A stretch of 43,580 nucleotides of DNA from Chara braunii (GCA_003427395.1 BFEA01000262.1:2115182-2158761); one strand, 5' to 3'. Counted from the first letter of the stretch, positions 10,269-19,165 are shown. The notes: generated from the sequence alone by a model not told the origin. Program-made: numbers and translations.

Positions 10269-12911
10269 TACGACTATTGTTAACCTTCTCTCAGAGGTAG
10301 ACAGGGGTGAGGACAGTGGCGAGAACTGCGAAGCAAACGGCCCGTCGGGCCGGCTATAGGAGAGGGGCTCATTGGGTCGACTGGTAGCTGATCCCCTCCA
10401 GAGTTTTTCCTCAGAATTGCTGGAGCTGTTGGACTAGTATCAGTCGCTGAGAGGCACGCTGTCGTTGGAGTTGCGCTAGCCGAAAAGGAGAGAGACAATG
10501 GGCGCTAGGAGGAAGGCAACAATGGGCGCTTACATTGAGGAAAAGGGGAGTTGGAAAAAAGGATGAATGAGGATGGGAAGGGGCGCCAGGTGCATGCAGG
10601 AGAAAACAAAGATGGCGTAGGTGGGGAAAAAAGGGTTGGGCGGAGTTAGAAATAAGTAGTGCGCTCGATTCATAATGGAATCGAGCAAGGTAAGAACCTA
10701 GATCAGGGTTTTAGCCCCGGGCGACCGCAATTGTAGTGTTAGATTTAGCAATGGATTAGTAGAAAAGGAAATTAGTAGAAAAGTTAGTGCGCCGAGCTGT
10801 GGAGGAGAGGAGGTAAGAGAAGAGGGAAATAACTATATCTCGTCCGATTCTCGACGGATTCGGGCGAGATAAAGTGTTAGTTTGAGGCTTTTGGGCAAGG
10901 CGATTTCGGTGGTGTAGTTAGTTCTGAGAGTAGTTGATTAGATTAAGAGTTAGTAAGAAAAGGTGGTGCACGGGAGCTTCGTGAGGATGGATATGGCCGT
11001 GTGAAAAAAGCGGAGATCTCGCTCGTTTCCTGATAAAAATGAGTGAGAGAGGAGTCGTTTCAGAGGTTTTTATAGCAGGCGAACTCAAATTTGATACTAG
11101 TTTCTAGTGAGAAGTTAGTAAGAAAGGAGTTGGGAAGGAAACACTGCGTGTGAAAGTGTTGAAGACCGGGAACATGACGAGGACGAAAAACGATTATTCG
11201 GTATGTTTATATGATTGAGCGAGGGAAGACGTGCAATAGAGGTTCAGAGTTTTAGCGAATCCAATGGTGAAGTCGGTTTGAAAAGTTAGTGGATGGGTTC
11301 AATAGTGTGAGAGATATGGGCCACATAAGGGAGATAACTTTGTAGTACGAACGCATCCGTCCGCGCTTCAGCGGAAGATTCATCCTCGTTTGTGCTCTTG
11401 ATAAGTAGCGGAGCTATACCAGAGCCCTACACCATGGTGACTGTGTCCGGCGTCCCTGTTATTACCAGCAGCTCGTAACCTCATTTATCCAGCATCGCCA
11501 TCACGGTCCTTGGTGATTACTACATTTCGGCCGCCACCCCGAGCTCGGTGGATCGTGATTGGCGGTGCACATTGCAAGGCTCGCATCACTGCCTCAGCCT
11601 TGCTACGAGTGTAGAATAAGCCGTAAAATGTAGGTTGTAGTTGGGTAGTTAGTGACCGCGATGATTATCATTGCAGTTAGGTGTGTACCTTCTTATGATC
11701 CTTTCCCAAGCTAGCCGAGAGAGAGCGTCATAGTGTAGCAGGTAGCGGGCGGGCTTGCGCAAAAGTAGAGTAAGAAAATAGAGGAGAACGTGCATGAGGG
11801 AGAGAGAGAAAATAAGCCAGCAGGCGAACTGTTTACAGTGAATCGAGACAACAGTCGCACCCGGTTGCAGTTGAGAGGCTGACCTGTATAACCCGCTCGA
11901 TCGAAGGGGAGGGAGCATGGGTAGTGAATACAGTCTATTAGTCGGGTTCTGCTATAAGGTACCTGGCTGAGGAGTACACCTGCTGTGACTTGGAGGGTTG
12001 TGAGTCGTCCTTAAAGAAAGAGAGACCGGAAGACAGACAGGCACAATGTTGACTAAGACAGGCGGTGGCGCTACTGCTTCTCACCTGCGTGTATCACCAG
12101 TTTGTGCGGTAGCAGGCCAACCACGAAGGTGCAGGCTTACCTGCTTACTAATATGAGATTCGTCGTGCTAATTGAGCTAACCGCAGGCAGATCGCGTGGT
12201 TACAGGCTTATTATAGTCAACACACTTGGGGATCGCTAAGATGATAGAGTGGTCGGGCCATTGGAAGGAGTTATCACTACGAACTGGAATAACCAAGTTT
12301 TGTGAAGGGGGTTCATTGCTGTAGATTAGGAAGTCTTCAAACAGTCAACAACGAGGATTTGGCTCAGTTTGATCAAGTTGGTCCGCATTTGACCGCCATT
12401 GCGGGGTACTCACGTGTGTCAAGGTATTGAGGCCCTCTCCTGGGAGTTAAGTTTGCCCCCCTCTTATATCTCGAGCATCTGAAACCTTTTATCTTCTTCC
12501 CTTCTTACTCTTAGTCTAGTCTTGTTCTGAGAGGAAGGCGGCAAGCGGGATTGCAACCCGTAGAACCGCAACAAGACTTTGTGGGAAGTCAGTCCACCGA
12601 TTGCGGGAGCTCTACCGGAACTCAGGAGGAGTTATGTTGGCAGGGAATTGAAAGGTAACCATTGCTTCCCCTCTATAAACCCAGTTATAACCCTTATCTG
12701 TATTCCTTGTTATATTTTGACTGAGTATACTGCATGCCCCTTTCCTTTGACTTTACGTTTGCTTTCATGACAAAACCAGACTAAATAAAGGAATGTATGC
12801 GCAATGTCAGTTTCAGTTTTATTGTTTGACTGAAAGCAGATTGTGGGATTATCTAGGGGAAGAATGCGAGGAAGGCAGTATTGCTTAAGTTTGACTGGGT
12901 CTATCAAAGGT
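10269..12911. other. Unrecognised DNA, no gene seen
   Basis: I looked for coding motifs, tRNA boxes and terminal repeats on both strands and recognised none. The first part (10490-11340) is purine-rich on the plus strand with recurrent GTTAGTAAGAAA and TTAGTAGAAAAG stretches, suggesting an old element or untranslated region. 12450-12560 is pyrimidine-rich. The longest open stretch is 89 codons without motif. Confidence 0.45.
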
Positions 12912-13478
12912 TGGGCAAGTCCCCATAAGTTTGGGGAGGCCCACTGCTATGTTTATCTTGAATCGCCTGAAGAACCAGACTAGTTCCATAAGTTTGGGGT
13001 GTCTGGTTGCTCTGACTTGTGAGGGCTGACTGTGATTGATTTTTTCAGGGACCAAGCATGTTCCATAAGTTTGGGTGGCTTGGTCGCCTCGTTTAATTTA
13101 GGTTTCTTTCAGTTTCTTTAGTTTCTGAACGAGGAGGTCTGAGCATGTTCCATAAGTTTGGGTGGCTCAGCCTCTTCCTGCTTTGGTTTTAAGAGAAATG
13201 AATCAGGTTGAGGACCAAGACATGTTCCATAAGTTTGGGTGGTCTTGGTCCAATGCCACGCACATGCTGAAACCAGAAGGCTATAACTTGGTTACACTTT
13301 ATTACTATTCTACTTATGAACAGGCTAGTCAGACAGGGTTTCATAAGTTTGGGTGGTCTGACTATAGCTTATCATCAACTGAAGAGAGTACTAATGAAGA
13401 ATAAACTTGTGATACGAAGGGGCAGACTGAATCTTGAGTTAAAGATGATCGGTTCAGTTATATGTTACCTCAAAAGAC

Positions 13479-13513
13479 TAAGTGCAGATAGTTATATAAA
13501 ATTTGGATACTTA
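13479..13513 (+). repeat. Possible decayed eighth hairpin unit
   Basis: Stem TAAGTG (13479-13484) can pair with TACTTA (13508-13513) with one G-T pair. The loop between them contains GTTATATAAAATTTGG, which resembles the array loop GTTCCATAAGTTTGGG at most aligned positions. It lies between clear units six and seven and helps fill the longer interval there. Confidence 0.4.
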
Positions 13514-13522
13514 AACAGTTCA

Positions 13523-13552
13523 GGGCGACTAGGGTGACCTAGTCATATGCCC
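13523..13552 (+). repeat. Perfect 7 bp hairpin without the conserved loop
   Basis: GACTAGG (13527-13533) and CCTAGTC (13538-13544) are exact reverse complements around the tetraloop GTGA. Outside them, GGGC (13523-13526) can pair with GCCC (13549-13552) across a 4-base bulge. It sits inside the hairpin array but lacks the CATAAGTTTG loop. Confidence 0.7.
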
Positions 13553-13638
13553 AAAGAAAGAGAAAAGTTGTTGTGCCCTGTGTTTGTGTATACTCCATGG
13601 TTGAGCTAGACATGTTCCATAAGTTTGTGTGGTTTAGC

Positions 13639-13666
13639 TTTATGCCCTATGTAAGCTGGGTATAAA
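13639..13666 (+). repeat. Hairpin adjoining the last array unit
   Basis: TTTATGCCC (13639-13647) pairs with GGGTATAAA (13658-13666) over nine positions with one G-T pair. The loop is TATGTAAGCT. It directly abuts the right stem of the seventh unit. Confidence 0.6.
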
Positions 13667-13897
13667 GGGATAAATCATTGAAAAATTATGAACTATTGTT
13701 TGTTAAGATGACTTTGGGGATGGTGAGAGTACTTACCTTTGTGGTTTGGCCTGCATGTGACTGAGTGAGGCTACTACTTAGTCTGAGTTCCAATTTGATA
13801 AGTAGTTGCTTTAGTTGCTCGCCACGTGCTAGAGCCATATGAGGTAGTTGCAATTCCTACATTTTTTTTGACTAAGTTTTTTTTCACTTAGGTCAAT

Positions 13898-14045
13898 TTC
13901 TGCATTTTCTGGGATTTTTTATTATACTTGGTCTTGTATAAATCTTGGTAAGCCACTTTTTCTACGGGAAGCGCTGCCGAAATTTCGACAAAAGGTCAAC
14001 TTCTGTATTTTCTGGGATTTTTTATTATACTTGGTCTTGTATAAA
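13898..14045 (+). repeat. 43 bp direct repeat around an inverted GGCAGCGCTTCCCGT motif
   Basis: A block TTTTCTGGGATTTTTTATTA followed by TACTTGGTCTTGTATAAA occurs at about 13903-13942 and again at 14006-14045. Between them (13954-13990) is the reverse complement of the core repeated at 7032-7640, reading CTACGGGAAGCGCTGCCGAAATTTC. This links the two regions as parts of the same dispersed family. Confidence 0.8.
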
Positions 14046-14129
14046 GGGGGAATCGGTAGACCTCACCTTCAACCTTGAACCCCACTTCATGAGCTCAATC
14101 AAGCCGCTAACTCCCACCAACTGTGTTGA

Positions 14130-14690
14130 GGGCCATATCGTTGTTGTCTTCATCTTTGCTGCTATTGTTGTTGTGGTTTTTACTGTTATTGTTGTTGTTG
14201 TTGTTTTTGCGATTGCGACTGTTTGCAGCGCTGTTGTTGCCCTTAGCCCCTCCTCCATCACCCACACACCTGCCTCGTCAAAGGCATATTCTCTCTCACC
14301 CCGGTTCCCATGGCCTGATGAGGAAAGGAAACGTCGTCGACGTCAGTTGCTGTTGTTGTTGTTGTTGTTGTTGTTGTTGATTTTGTTTCAACCGTTATCA
14401 TTAACCCCACCTCCACCCCCCACTCACCAGCCCCGTCAAGGGCACATTCCCTCTCGCCACTGACCTCAATGTCCTGATGAGAAAAAGAATCGTGTTCGTC
14501 GTCGATCCCTGTTGATGTTGTCATTGTTGTTTTTGTTGTTGCCGTCTCCGTTGTTGTTGCCGTCGTTGCCAATAGCCCCACCTCAACGCCCCACTCCCCC
14601 ACATCATCACTGGCCTCCCTCTCCCGTCGACGCTGGCACTCTCTTCGACCTGATGAGAGATCGCCATCAGGTCAACTCACCAATCTCCAG
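14130..14690 (+). repeat. Three ~155 bp repeats rich in GTT triplets
   Basis: GTTGTTGTT runs alternate with a CCACCTCCACCC-(A/C)CTCACC-like block, a TCAA(A/G)GGCA block and a CCTGATGAG block near 14314, 14474 and 14650. On the plus strand this gives a low-complexity Val/Leu-rich open stretch (13945-14463), which I take to be a product of the repeat and not a gene. Confidence 0.75.
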
Positions 14691-14860
14691 TCCCCCCCTC
14701 TTCTCCAATACCTTTCTCGGTGTTGGCAAAAACGGGTATATGATTCACACTGCATTTTTCGGAGGTCCTGAGGAAGCTCAACCAAAATAATTTTTTGTGC
14801 CCTACGGGCCCGCCTGTAGAAAAAGGGGCAAAAAAAAAAGAGAATGAAAATGAGAGAACT

Positions 14861-15083
14861 GGTGGATAGTCGTTGACTCAGTGGTCAGAGCACCATTTGG
14901 AAATGCGCATTGTGGTATGAGGTTGCGGGTTCAAAACTCCGTTGCCTCACGTACGTATATCAGCAGAGCTTTCATAGTGCACAAGCCATTCACACACCCC
15001 CTTGGGCTGACACATGGTAATTATTACAAACACTACTTGCATATCAGTCAAGGGGTTTAGTCCATGGTTGCAGTATGCTGGTA
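14861..15083 (+). mobile_element. tRNA-derived SINE, copy 1
   Basis: An RNA polymerase III A-box-like GACTCAGTGGTCAGAGCAC (14875 on) is followed about 40 bp later by a B-box-like GCGGGTTCAAAACTCC. The rest of the element (CACCCCCTTGGGCTGAC, GTAATTATTACAAACACTAC, TGCATATCAGTCAAGGGG, CATGGTTG) matches a second copy at 38345-38560 on the other strand along its length. Two copies with the same tRNA-unrelated body make a SINE more likely than a tRNA gene. An A-rich stretch precedes it (14820-14850). Confidence 0.8.
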
Positions 15084-15084
15084 A

Positions 15085-15214
15085 CCTTCAGAATATTTAA
15101 CAAGTCGGGTTTTATGTCGATCATATAAAGCACCTGCACATAAAAAAAGGGCTGAAGAAATCAGTCCATGACTTAACATGAGTAAAATACTACCTTCAAT
15201 TCCTTGTATATTCA
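15085..15214 (-). pseudogene. nad4: Mitochondrial nad4 internal exon fragment (nuclear insert)
   Basis: The minus strand translates as [20 protein letters not shown], then [20 protein letters not shown], a conserved part of NADH dehydrogenase subunit 4 of respiratory complex I. Upstream, the sequence up to CTCTAT before TGAATATAC fits the end of a group II intron (AY), which in plant mitochondria lies exactly here (after GMFS). The fragment ends at 15085 where a direct repeat begins. It has no start or stop and is a dead nuclear copy of organellar DNA. Confidence 0.88.
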
Positions 15215-15268
15215 ATAGAGTAAAACTTTCCCACTGAGCAAAACATGCCAGCAGTACTCGAGTCCTTT

Positions 15269-15450
15269 CCAAGCAAAACCACTCAAAATCTTCACTAAAC
15301 TATGATCAACCATCATATTGGCAAACAAACGTATTCCTAGACTTAGTGAGCGCAAAAAATAAGAAATTAGTTCAAGAAGAGATGTTAGTGGCAAAGGTAC
15401 TAGTTCAAGAAGAGGTGCTAGTGGCAAAGGTACGTCTTGAGGTAATAAAA
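15269..15450 (-). pseudogene. atp6: Mitochondrial atp6 fragment with in-frame duplication
   Basis: The minus strand gives FLLPQDVPLPLAPLLEL, then SYFLRSLSLGIRLFANMM and [12 protein letters not shown], the proton-channel helix region of ATP synthase subunit a. A 33 bp block is tandemly duplicated (plus-strand 15368-15400 and 15401-15433, two differences), adding 11 residues of VPLPL(A/T)(P/S)LLEL. After GFAW the sequence departs from atp6. It is joined head-to-tail to rps19 and nad4 pieces, so this is a mosaic. Confidence 0.85.
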
Positions 15451-15484
15451 AACTCAAGAAATGAAGTCCATGAGTTTGTTTTCA

Positions 15485-15590
15485 GAGTTTTACGTGTAGA
15501 AGCAAATTCTCCAAATTTATGACCAACCATATTTTCAGTAATCTATAAACCAACAAAATATTTTCCGTTATAAACTTGTGTATAGTAACC
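15485..15590 (-). pseudogene. rps19: Mitochondrial rps19 C-terminal fragment
   Basis: The minus strand reads VYNGKYFVGL, one stop, then ITENMVGHKFGEFASTRKT, the C-terminal RNA-binding end of ribosomal protein S19 as found in plant mitochondria. The internal stop (TAG) replaces a codon after GL. It runs straight into atp6 sequence. Confidence 0.85.
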
Positions 15591-15628
15591 GACAAATTTA
15601 GTCCATGGTTGCAGTATGCTGGTAGCAG

Positions 15629-15680
15629 GGCCTTGGGGGAGGACTGTTTTCGTGGTTGGCCATGTGGTGGTCTGACGAGT

Positions 15681-15733
<53 letters not shown>

Positions 15734-15960
15734 GGTGGGTGTGGGTTGTGCGTAGTGTGTAGTCTAATGATCTCTAGGTCATGTCATGTGTACTCACCAT
15801 GGGCGCCTTGGGGGAGGACTGTTTCCGTGGCTGGCCTTGGGGTGGTTTGACGAGTGTGCGTGTATGTGGGGGGGTGGGTGGGTGGGTGCGGGTTGTGTGT
15901 AGTGTGTGGTCCAGTGATCTCTGGGTCATGTCATGTGTACTCACCATGGGCGGGGTTGAG
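15629..15960 (+). repeat. Two ~160 bp repeats with GT/GGGT microsatellites
   Basis: GCCTTGGGGGAGGACTGTTT begins copies at about 15629 and 15805. Each continues through TGACGAGTGTG, a GT-rich tract, GGGTGGGTGGG and TCATGTCATGTGTACTCACC. The first copy has an expanded (GT)n run at about 15685-15725. No gene. Confidence 0.85.
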
Positions 15961-16895
15961 GAGGTAGGTTGGGTAGAGGTGTTAAGTCTATATTAGATTG
16001 GATAGCAATTTGTGTAGAGATTGTTGGCCTATCTGTGCGTCGCCTCGTTTGTATGCACTACTCTGTGGGTGCGTCATGGGTGTGTCTGGGTACCGTAGTA
16101 GTTTCCCGGCCTCATGGTACACCTGCGAAAGTTCATACTTACATTGTACGATCCTGATTGTGGTTTCGCTTCGCTCTCTACACCCCCTCTGAGTAGTATA
16201 GTAAGGGTTGGGTGTTAGGCATATACGATTCCCAAGGGTGGGCCTCATGTCTATCTTATGATGCTTGCAGACTTGGATTCATCTGCATTGACACTTGTCT
16301 GCGTTCCCATTAAGGGGGTGCATTGGGGCGTGAATCTTGGGAAGGGTCTCTAGGTAGGGGTCTCATCTTGAGCAGAGGAGGGTGGGTCGTCGCATTGATA
16401 GGAGAAGGGTGAAAGACACCCATAGAATCTGCTAGATGTGATACAAGTGGGGAATCACTACATATCCATGACCCCTCCTGTGTTCGGGTCATCCTCGAGA
16501 ATTTGTAGTGTCCCTATGATAGCGCTTGGAGGGAACACTCATCTGAGACCCTCGGGGTTTGTGTAGGTCTAGGTCTAGAGACAGGTCTGGGTCGCACCAC
16601 TGTAGGGCTCGACTTGCGATATGATTAGGATAACAAAAAAAAAGTTCACGAATGATGCCCCCCCGATGAGAGTGTTCTTGGGGTTGTCATATGTCATCTG
16701 ATTTTCCCGATGGTAGAGTACTACGGTCTGGACTCGAAAAATGAAAACGGGAGGACTAATGTTGGGGAAGGCCGTGAACAAGGGCATACTTATATCAATA
16801 CGCTCTTTACGAATGAAACCATTATTCTGGCTAGTTGCACATATAGTTTGTTTTTTTTTTCCACTTATTTTATTTTGTTTTCACAACTTTTCTGT
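15961..16895. other. Unrecognised DNA
   Basis: No coding motif or known repeat recognised. The open stretches are at most 86 codons and unmatched to anything I know. 16850-16861 is a T-tract. Confidence 0.45.
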
Positions 16896-17028
16896 TCCCT
16901 GCCAATTCTCTTAAAATTGAGAACTTATGGTTTTTAAAGATTTTCAATACCAATGTTTCGAGAAGCTACTCTTTATTTCACTCCTTTCATTTATACTTTT
17001 AGTGTGATTACTATAATATATACTTAAC
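16896..17028 (+). pseudogene. nad4: Mitochondrial nad4 exon fragment, part 1
   Basis: The plus strand reads ILLKLRTYGF, a TAA, then RFSIPMFREATLYFTPF and IYTFSVITIIYT, which is nad4 immediately upstream of the LTTLRQIDLK stretch found 775 bp further on. One in-frame stop is visible. It is interrupted at 17028 by an inserted element. Part of complex I subunit 4, here a dead nuclear copy. Confidence 0.85.
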
Positions 17029-17803
17029 CAGGGTTACCAGCCCGTACGTACGGAGGTCCCTGGGCAGACCTCCGTACGTACGGGCGTTCGGGGTCCCGTA
17101 CGGGGTCCGAACCCGACAGTGTTCGGCCCCCGCCAGAACATAATTCGGGGCCTAAAAGTACTTATTGTTTTATGAATTTTTTTTGTAAGTTCTCTATGAC
17201 GTGAGGTACATGCCTGTAAATTTTCAAGTCGTTTTGCTAATCCAAATAAGAATTAAAAATCTCCAAATATGGCGGTGTCAAAACGTGCTCGCCCACGTAT
17301 TTTTTCACTTTTTACTTTTTGTTTTCACTTTAGTTTGGGGTCTAAACAATTTTATTATTTTTTGAAACTTTTTGAGTGGGTTTTTTATTATGTGAAGTAA
17401 AAATCTGTAAAGTTTCAGGGAATTTAGCTTTGCCAAAAAAAAATGAAAAATCGCCAAATTGGCGGTGTCGAAAACATGCTCGCGCACTCACTAAATTTAA
17501 TTATCTTTTTATTTTTATTTATTTTTATTATTAGTATTTATTTTCCATATTTTATTTTTATTTCAAATTTGGTAAGGAATTCGGATGTAATGCTCAGGCA
17601 AATCTTGTTTAATTTATTTGTCTCCATAACATATTGTTTTTCAGATTTTTTTTATGACATTTATTTTTTATTTTTATTTTTATTTTTGTGCGCGTTCTGC
17701 TCGAACGACCGAACGCATCCCCAAGGGGTCCCATACGTTCGGGCGTTCGGGTTCGGGCATTCGGGTTCGGGCGTTCGGCCCGTCCCGAACGCCGGTTACC
17801 CTT
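17029..17803. mobile_element. hAT-like non-autonomous transposon inserted in the nad4 fragment
   Basis: The 775 bp segment is flanked by an exact 8 bp duplication TACTTAAC (17021-17028 and 17804-17811). It begins CAGGGTTACCAGC and ends GCCGGTTACCCTT, whose reverse complement AAGGGTAACCGGC gives imperfect terminal inverted repeats. An 8 bp target duplication with CAGGG-type ends is the hallmark of hAT elements. Both ends are GC-rich and palindromic, the interior is AT-rich, and two blocks resembling AAATTGGCGGTGTCGAAAAC (near 17268 and 17455) repeat inside. No transposase, so it would depend on one encoded elsewhere. Confidence 0.75.
17041..17115. repeat. GC-rich palindromes at the left end of the hAT-like element
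   Basis: CCCGTACGTACGGAGGTC (17041-17058) is the exact reverse complement of 17067-17084, with an 8-base loop. It is followed by a second hairpin, TTCGG...CCGAA, around TCCCGTACGGGG at about 17088-17112. The right end of the element (17700-17795) has iterated GTTCGGGCGTTCGGG. Confidence 0.9.
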
Positions 17804-17897
17804 TACTTAACTACATTAAGACAAATCGATCTGAAAAGGATCATTGCATATTCTTCAGTAGCTCACATGAATTTTGTCACTATTGGCATGTTTAGTC
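17804..17897 (+). pseudogene. nad4: Mitochondrial nad4 exon fragment, part 2
   Basis: The plus strand reads LTTLRQIDLKRIIAYSSVAH, MNFVTIGMFS, continuing part 1 (16896-17028) after the inserted element. The first 8 bases are the target duplication. The exon ends at TTTAGTC, followed directly by GTGCG, the consensus 5' end of group II introns. The joined frame is off by one base across the insertion, so the copy was probably already decayed. Confidence 0.88.
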
Positions 17898-19004
17898 GTG
17901 CGACCATTAGGTCACCTATTGTACAAAGACGCACGTGGTCGTATTTCATGTGTAGGGCATGAGACTCATCACAATCCCGCAAGGGAAGAGAAAACATAGC
18001 ATGTTCCAAAAACGTTGTTGAGGTTTTTGCATCGTGATCTTGGTAAATAAAATATATTGCCCAAGAATACAGTGCGAGCCCGCCGACGTTTACAGAGTTG
18101 AGCCTGTTCTGGCGAATTGGAGTCACTTTCAGATCAGAGTGTCCTATAGTTAAACCGTATTTTTTATTATAAGTTCAAATTGACAGCAAGCAACATTAAC
18201 TCAATTGACATTAATATAACAAGGATATTCTTTCTATTTAAAAAGATTATCCAAATACCTAAAAGAAAAATAATCATTAAAAATGTTAAATATTTTACCA
18301 AATCCATAATCTGATATAGTACGAGTAAGCTTCACACCGGTCATTTCCACGGAGTGCTGAAACTTCTGGACGGAGAGCATACTCACACTACTACCTATGA
18401 GAATATATCCACCCTACGATCCAGTCTAAAGCTTACTTTCAATTTTTTTTTCTTTTTCATTTTGGGTAAATCTAACAATGCCGCTATAAGGGGGCATACT
18501 CCCGTGGGCTCGTCAGCAGAGTTGCTCCGTCCAAGAAATCACAGGAAACACTTCTTTTGCAAACTCGCTTTGTAATACAATCTCACAAAGGTTCCGCTGT
18601 AAACCGACTCATTAGTGCTTTGGTTCCGTTGATTTAAGGTTGGGAAAACTACTTCATATTTAGATACGAGCAATCTACATTTTTTTTATCTCTAATGACT
18701 TGATTTGACTTATGGCTAATCTTCTTTCTATACAAACCCGCTCCACGAAATGGAAGTTTCATTTTACATTTTAGTTGAAGTGACTGCATGAAACCCGTGA
18801 AGGTGTTCAAAATTTTCAAAATGATTTTGTATTTCTGGGAATAAAAGTAATAAATTAATTTTAATGGTTAAATGAATAGAATGTTTGTGTATTTTGACAG
18901 GGCGCACCACAAGGTTACTTTGGTTGGAGAGCTGTGTGATGGGTGACCACATCTCGCACGGTTCGGAGAGCACTTGTTACGGTTGAATAGACACGAAGTG
19001 TTAT
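17898..19004 (+). pseudogene. Group II intron of nad4, degenerate nuclear copy
   Basis: It starts GTGCGACC directly after the nad4 exon at the site following GMFS, where plant mitochondria carry a group II intron. Near the 3' end, 18929-18964 reads GAGCTGTGTGATGGG...CGCACGGTTC, which folds as domain V (GAGCTGT pairing with ACGGTTC, two-base bulge on the 3' side). It is followed by a domain VI-like hairpin with CACTT/AAGTG arms, ending near TTAT at 19004. No maturase is recognisable inside. Size about 1.1 kb. The expected nad4 exon does not follow; an antisense nad7 end does. Confidence 0.7.
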
Positions 19005-19165
19005 CTGTTGACTTCTTCGAACACAATATTTTGAATACCTATGATAGTAACCACATCTGCGAGCATGTGATGTTTCAACATAAAATCAAGCCTTTGTAAA
19101 TAAGCAAAACCAGGTGCTCGAATTTTACAACAATAAGAACGATTGGTTCCATTGCTAACTAAATA
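19001..19165 (-). pseudogene. nad7: Mitochondrial nad7 3' end
   Basis: The minus strand reads [54 protein letters not shown] and a TAA at 19001-19003. This is the C-terminus of the 49 kDa-type subunit of complex I with its conserved CKIRAPGF. Several substitutions (for example EVNR for the usual EVDR) suggest decay or RNA editing in the source. Upstream of YLVSNG the match is lost, which may be an intron boundary. Confidence 0.9.

Larger units (their letters stand above)
12912..13639 (+). repeat. Array of seven hairpins with conserved loop and covarying stems
   Basis: Each unit is stem-L / loop / stem-R, where the loop is ATGTTCCATAAGTTTGGGTG or a close variant and the two stems are reverse complements. 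Units: 12912-12943 TGGGC/GCCCA; 12973-13008 AACCAGAC/GTCTGGTT; 13050-13085 GACCAAGC/GCTTGGTC; 13139-13170 CTGAGC/GCTCAG, extendable by 7 pairs past one bulged T to 13131-13177; 13212-13251 GGACCAAGAC/GTCTTGGTCC; 13326-13364 TAGTCAGAC/GTCTGACTA; 13604-13639 AGCTAGAC/GTTTAGCT with one G-T pair. The stem sequences differ between units while pairing is kept. In two units the loop adds an inner stem (TCCCCA/TGGGGA in the first; TTCCA/TGGGG with G-U pairs in the second). The spacers are unrelated. I do not recognise a known family. Confidence 0.9.
15056..15624. repeat. 28 bp direct repeats bracketing the mitochondrial mosaic
   Basis: TTTAGTCCATGGTTGCAGTA followed by TGCTGGTA is found at 15056-15083 and 15597-15624, immediately outside the mitochondrial pieces. 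The first copy is the end of the SINE. Such a layout fits insertion of organellar DNA with duplication of the target, or a template switch. Confidence 0.9.

Noticed and set aside
14310-14345. CCTGATGAGGAAAGGAAAC resembles a hammerhead ribozyme core
   Set aside because: No stem II can form between CTGATGA and GAAA, and the sister repeats at 14474 and 14650 lack the GAAAC part.
13945-14463. 172-codon open stretch on the plus strand
   Set aside because: It translates GTT triplet repeats into Val/Leu-rich low complexity and has no domain.
15720-15740. GGGTGGGTGGG as telomeric repeat
   Set aside because: No TTTAGGG or TTAGGG periodicity; it is part of a GT/GGGT microsatellite.
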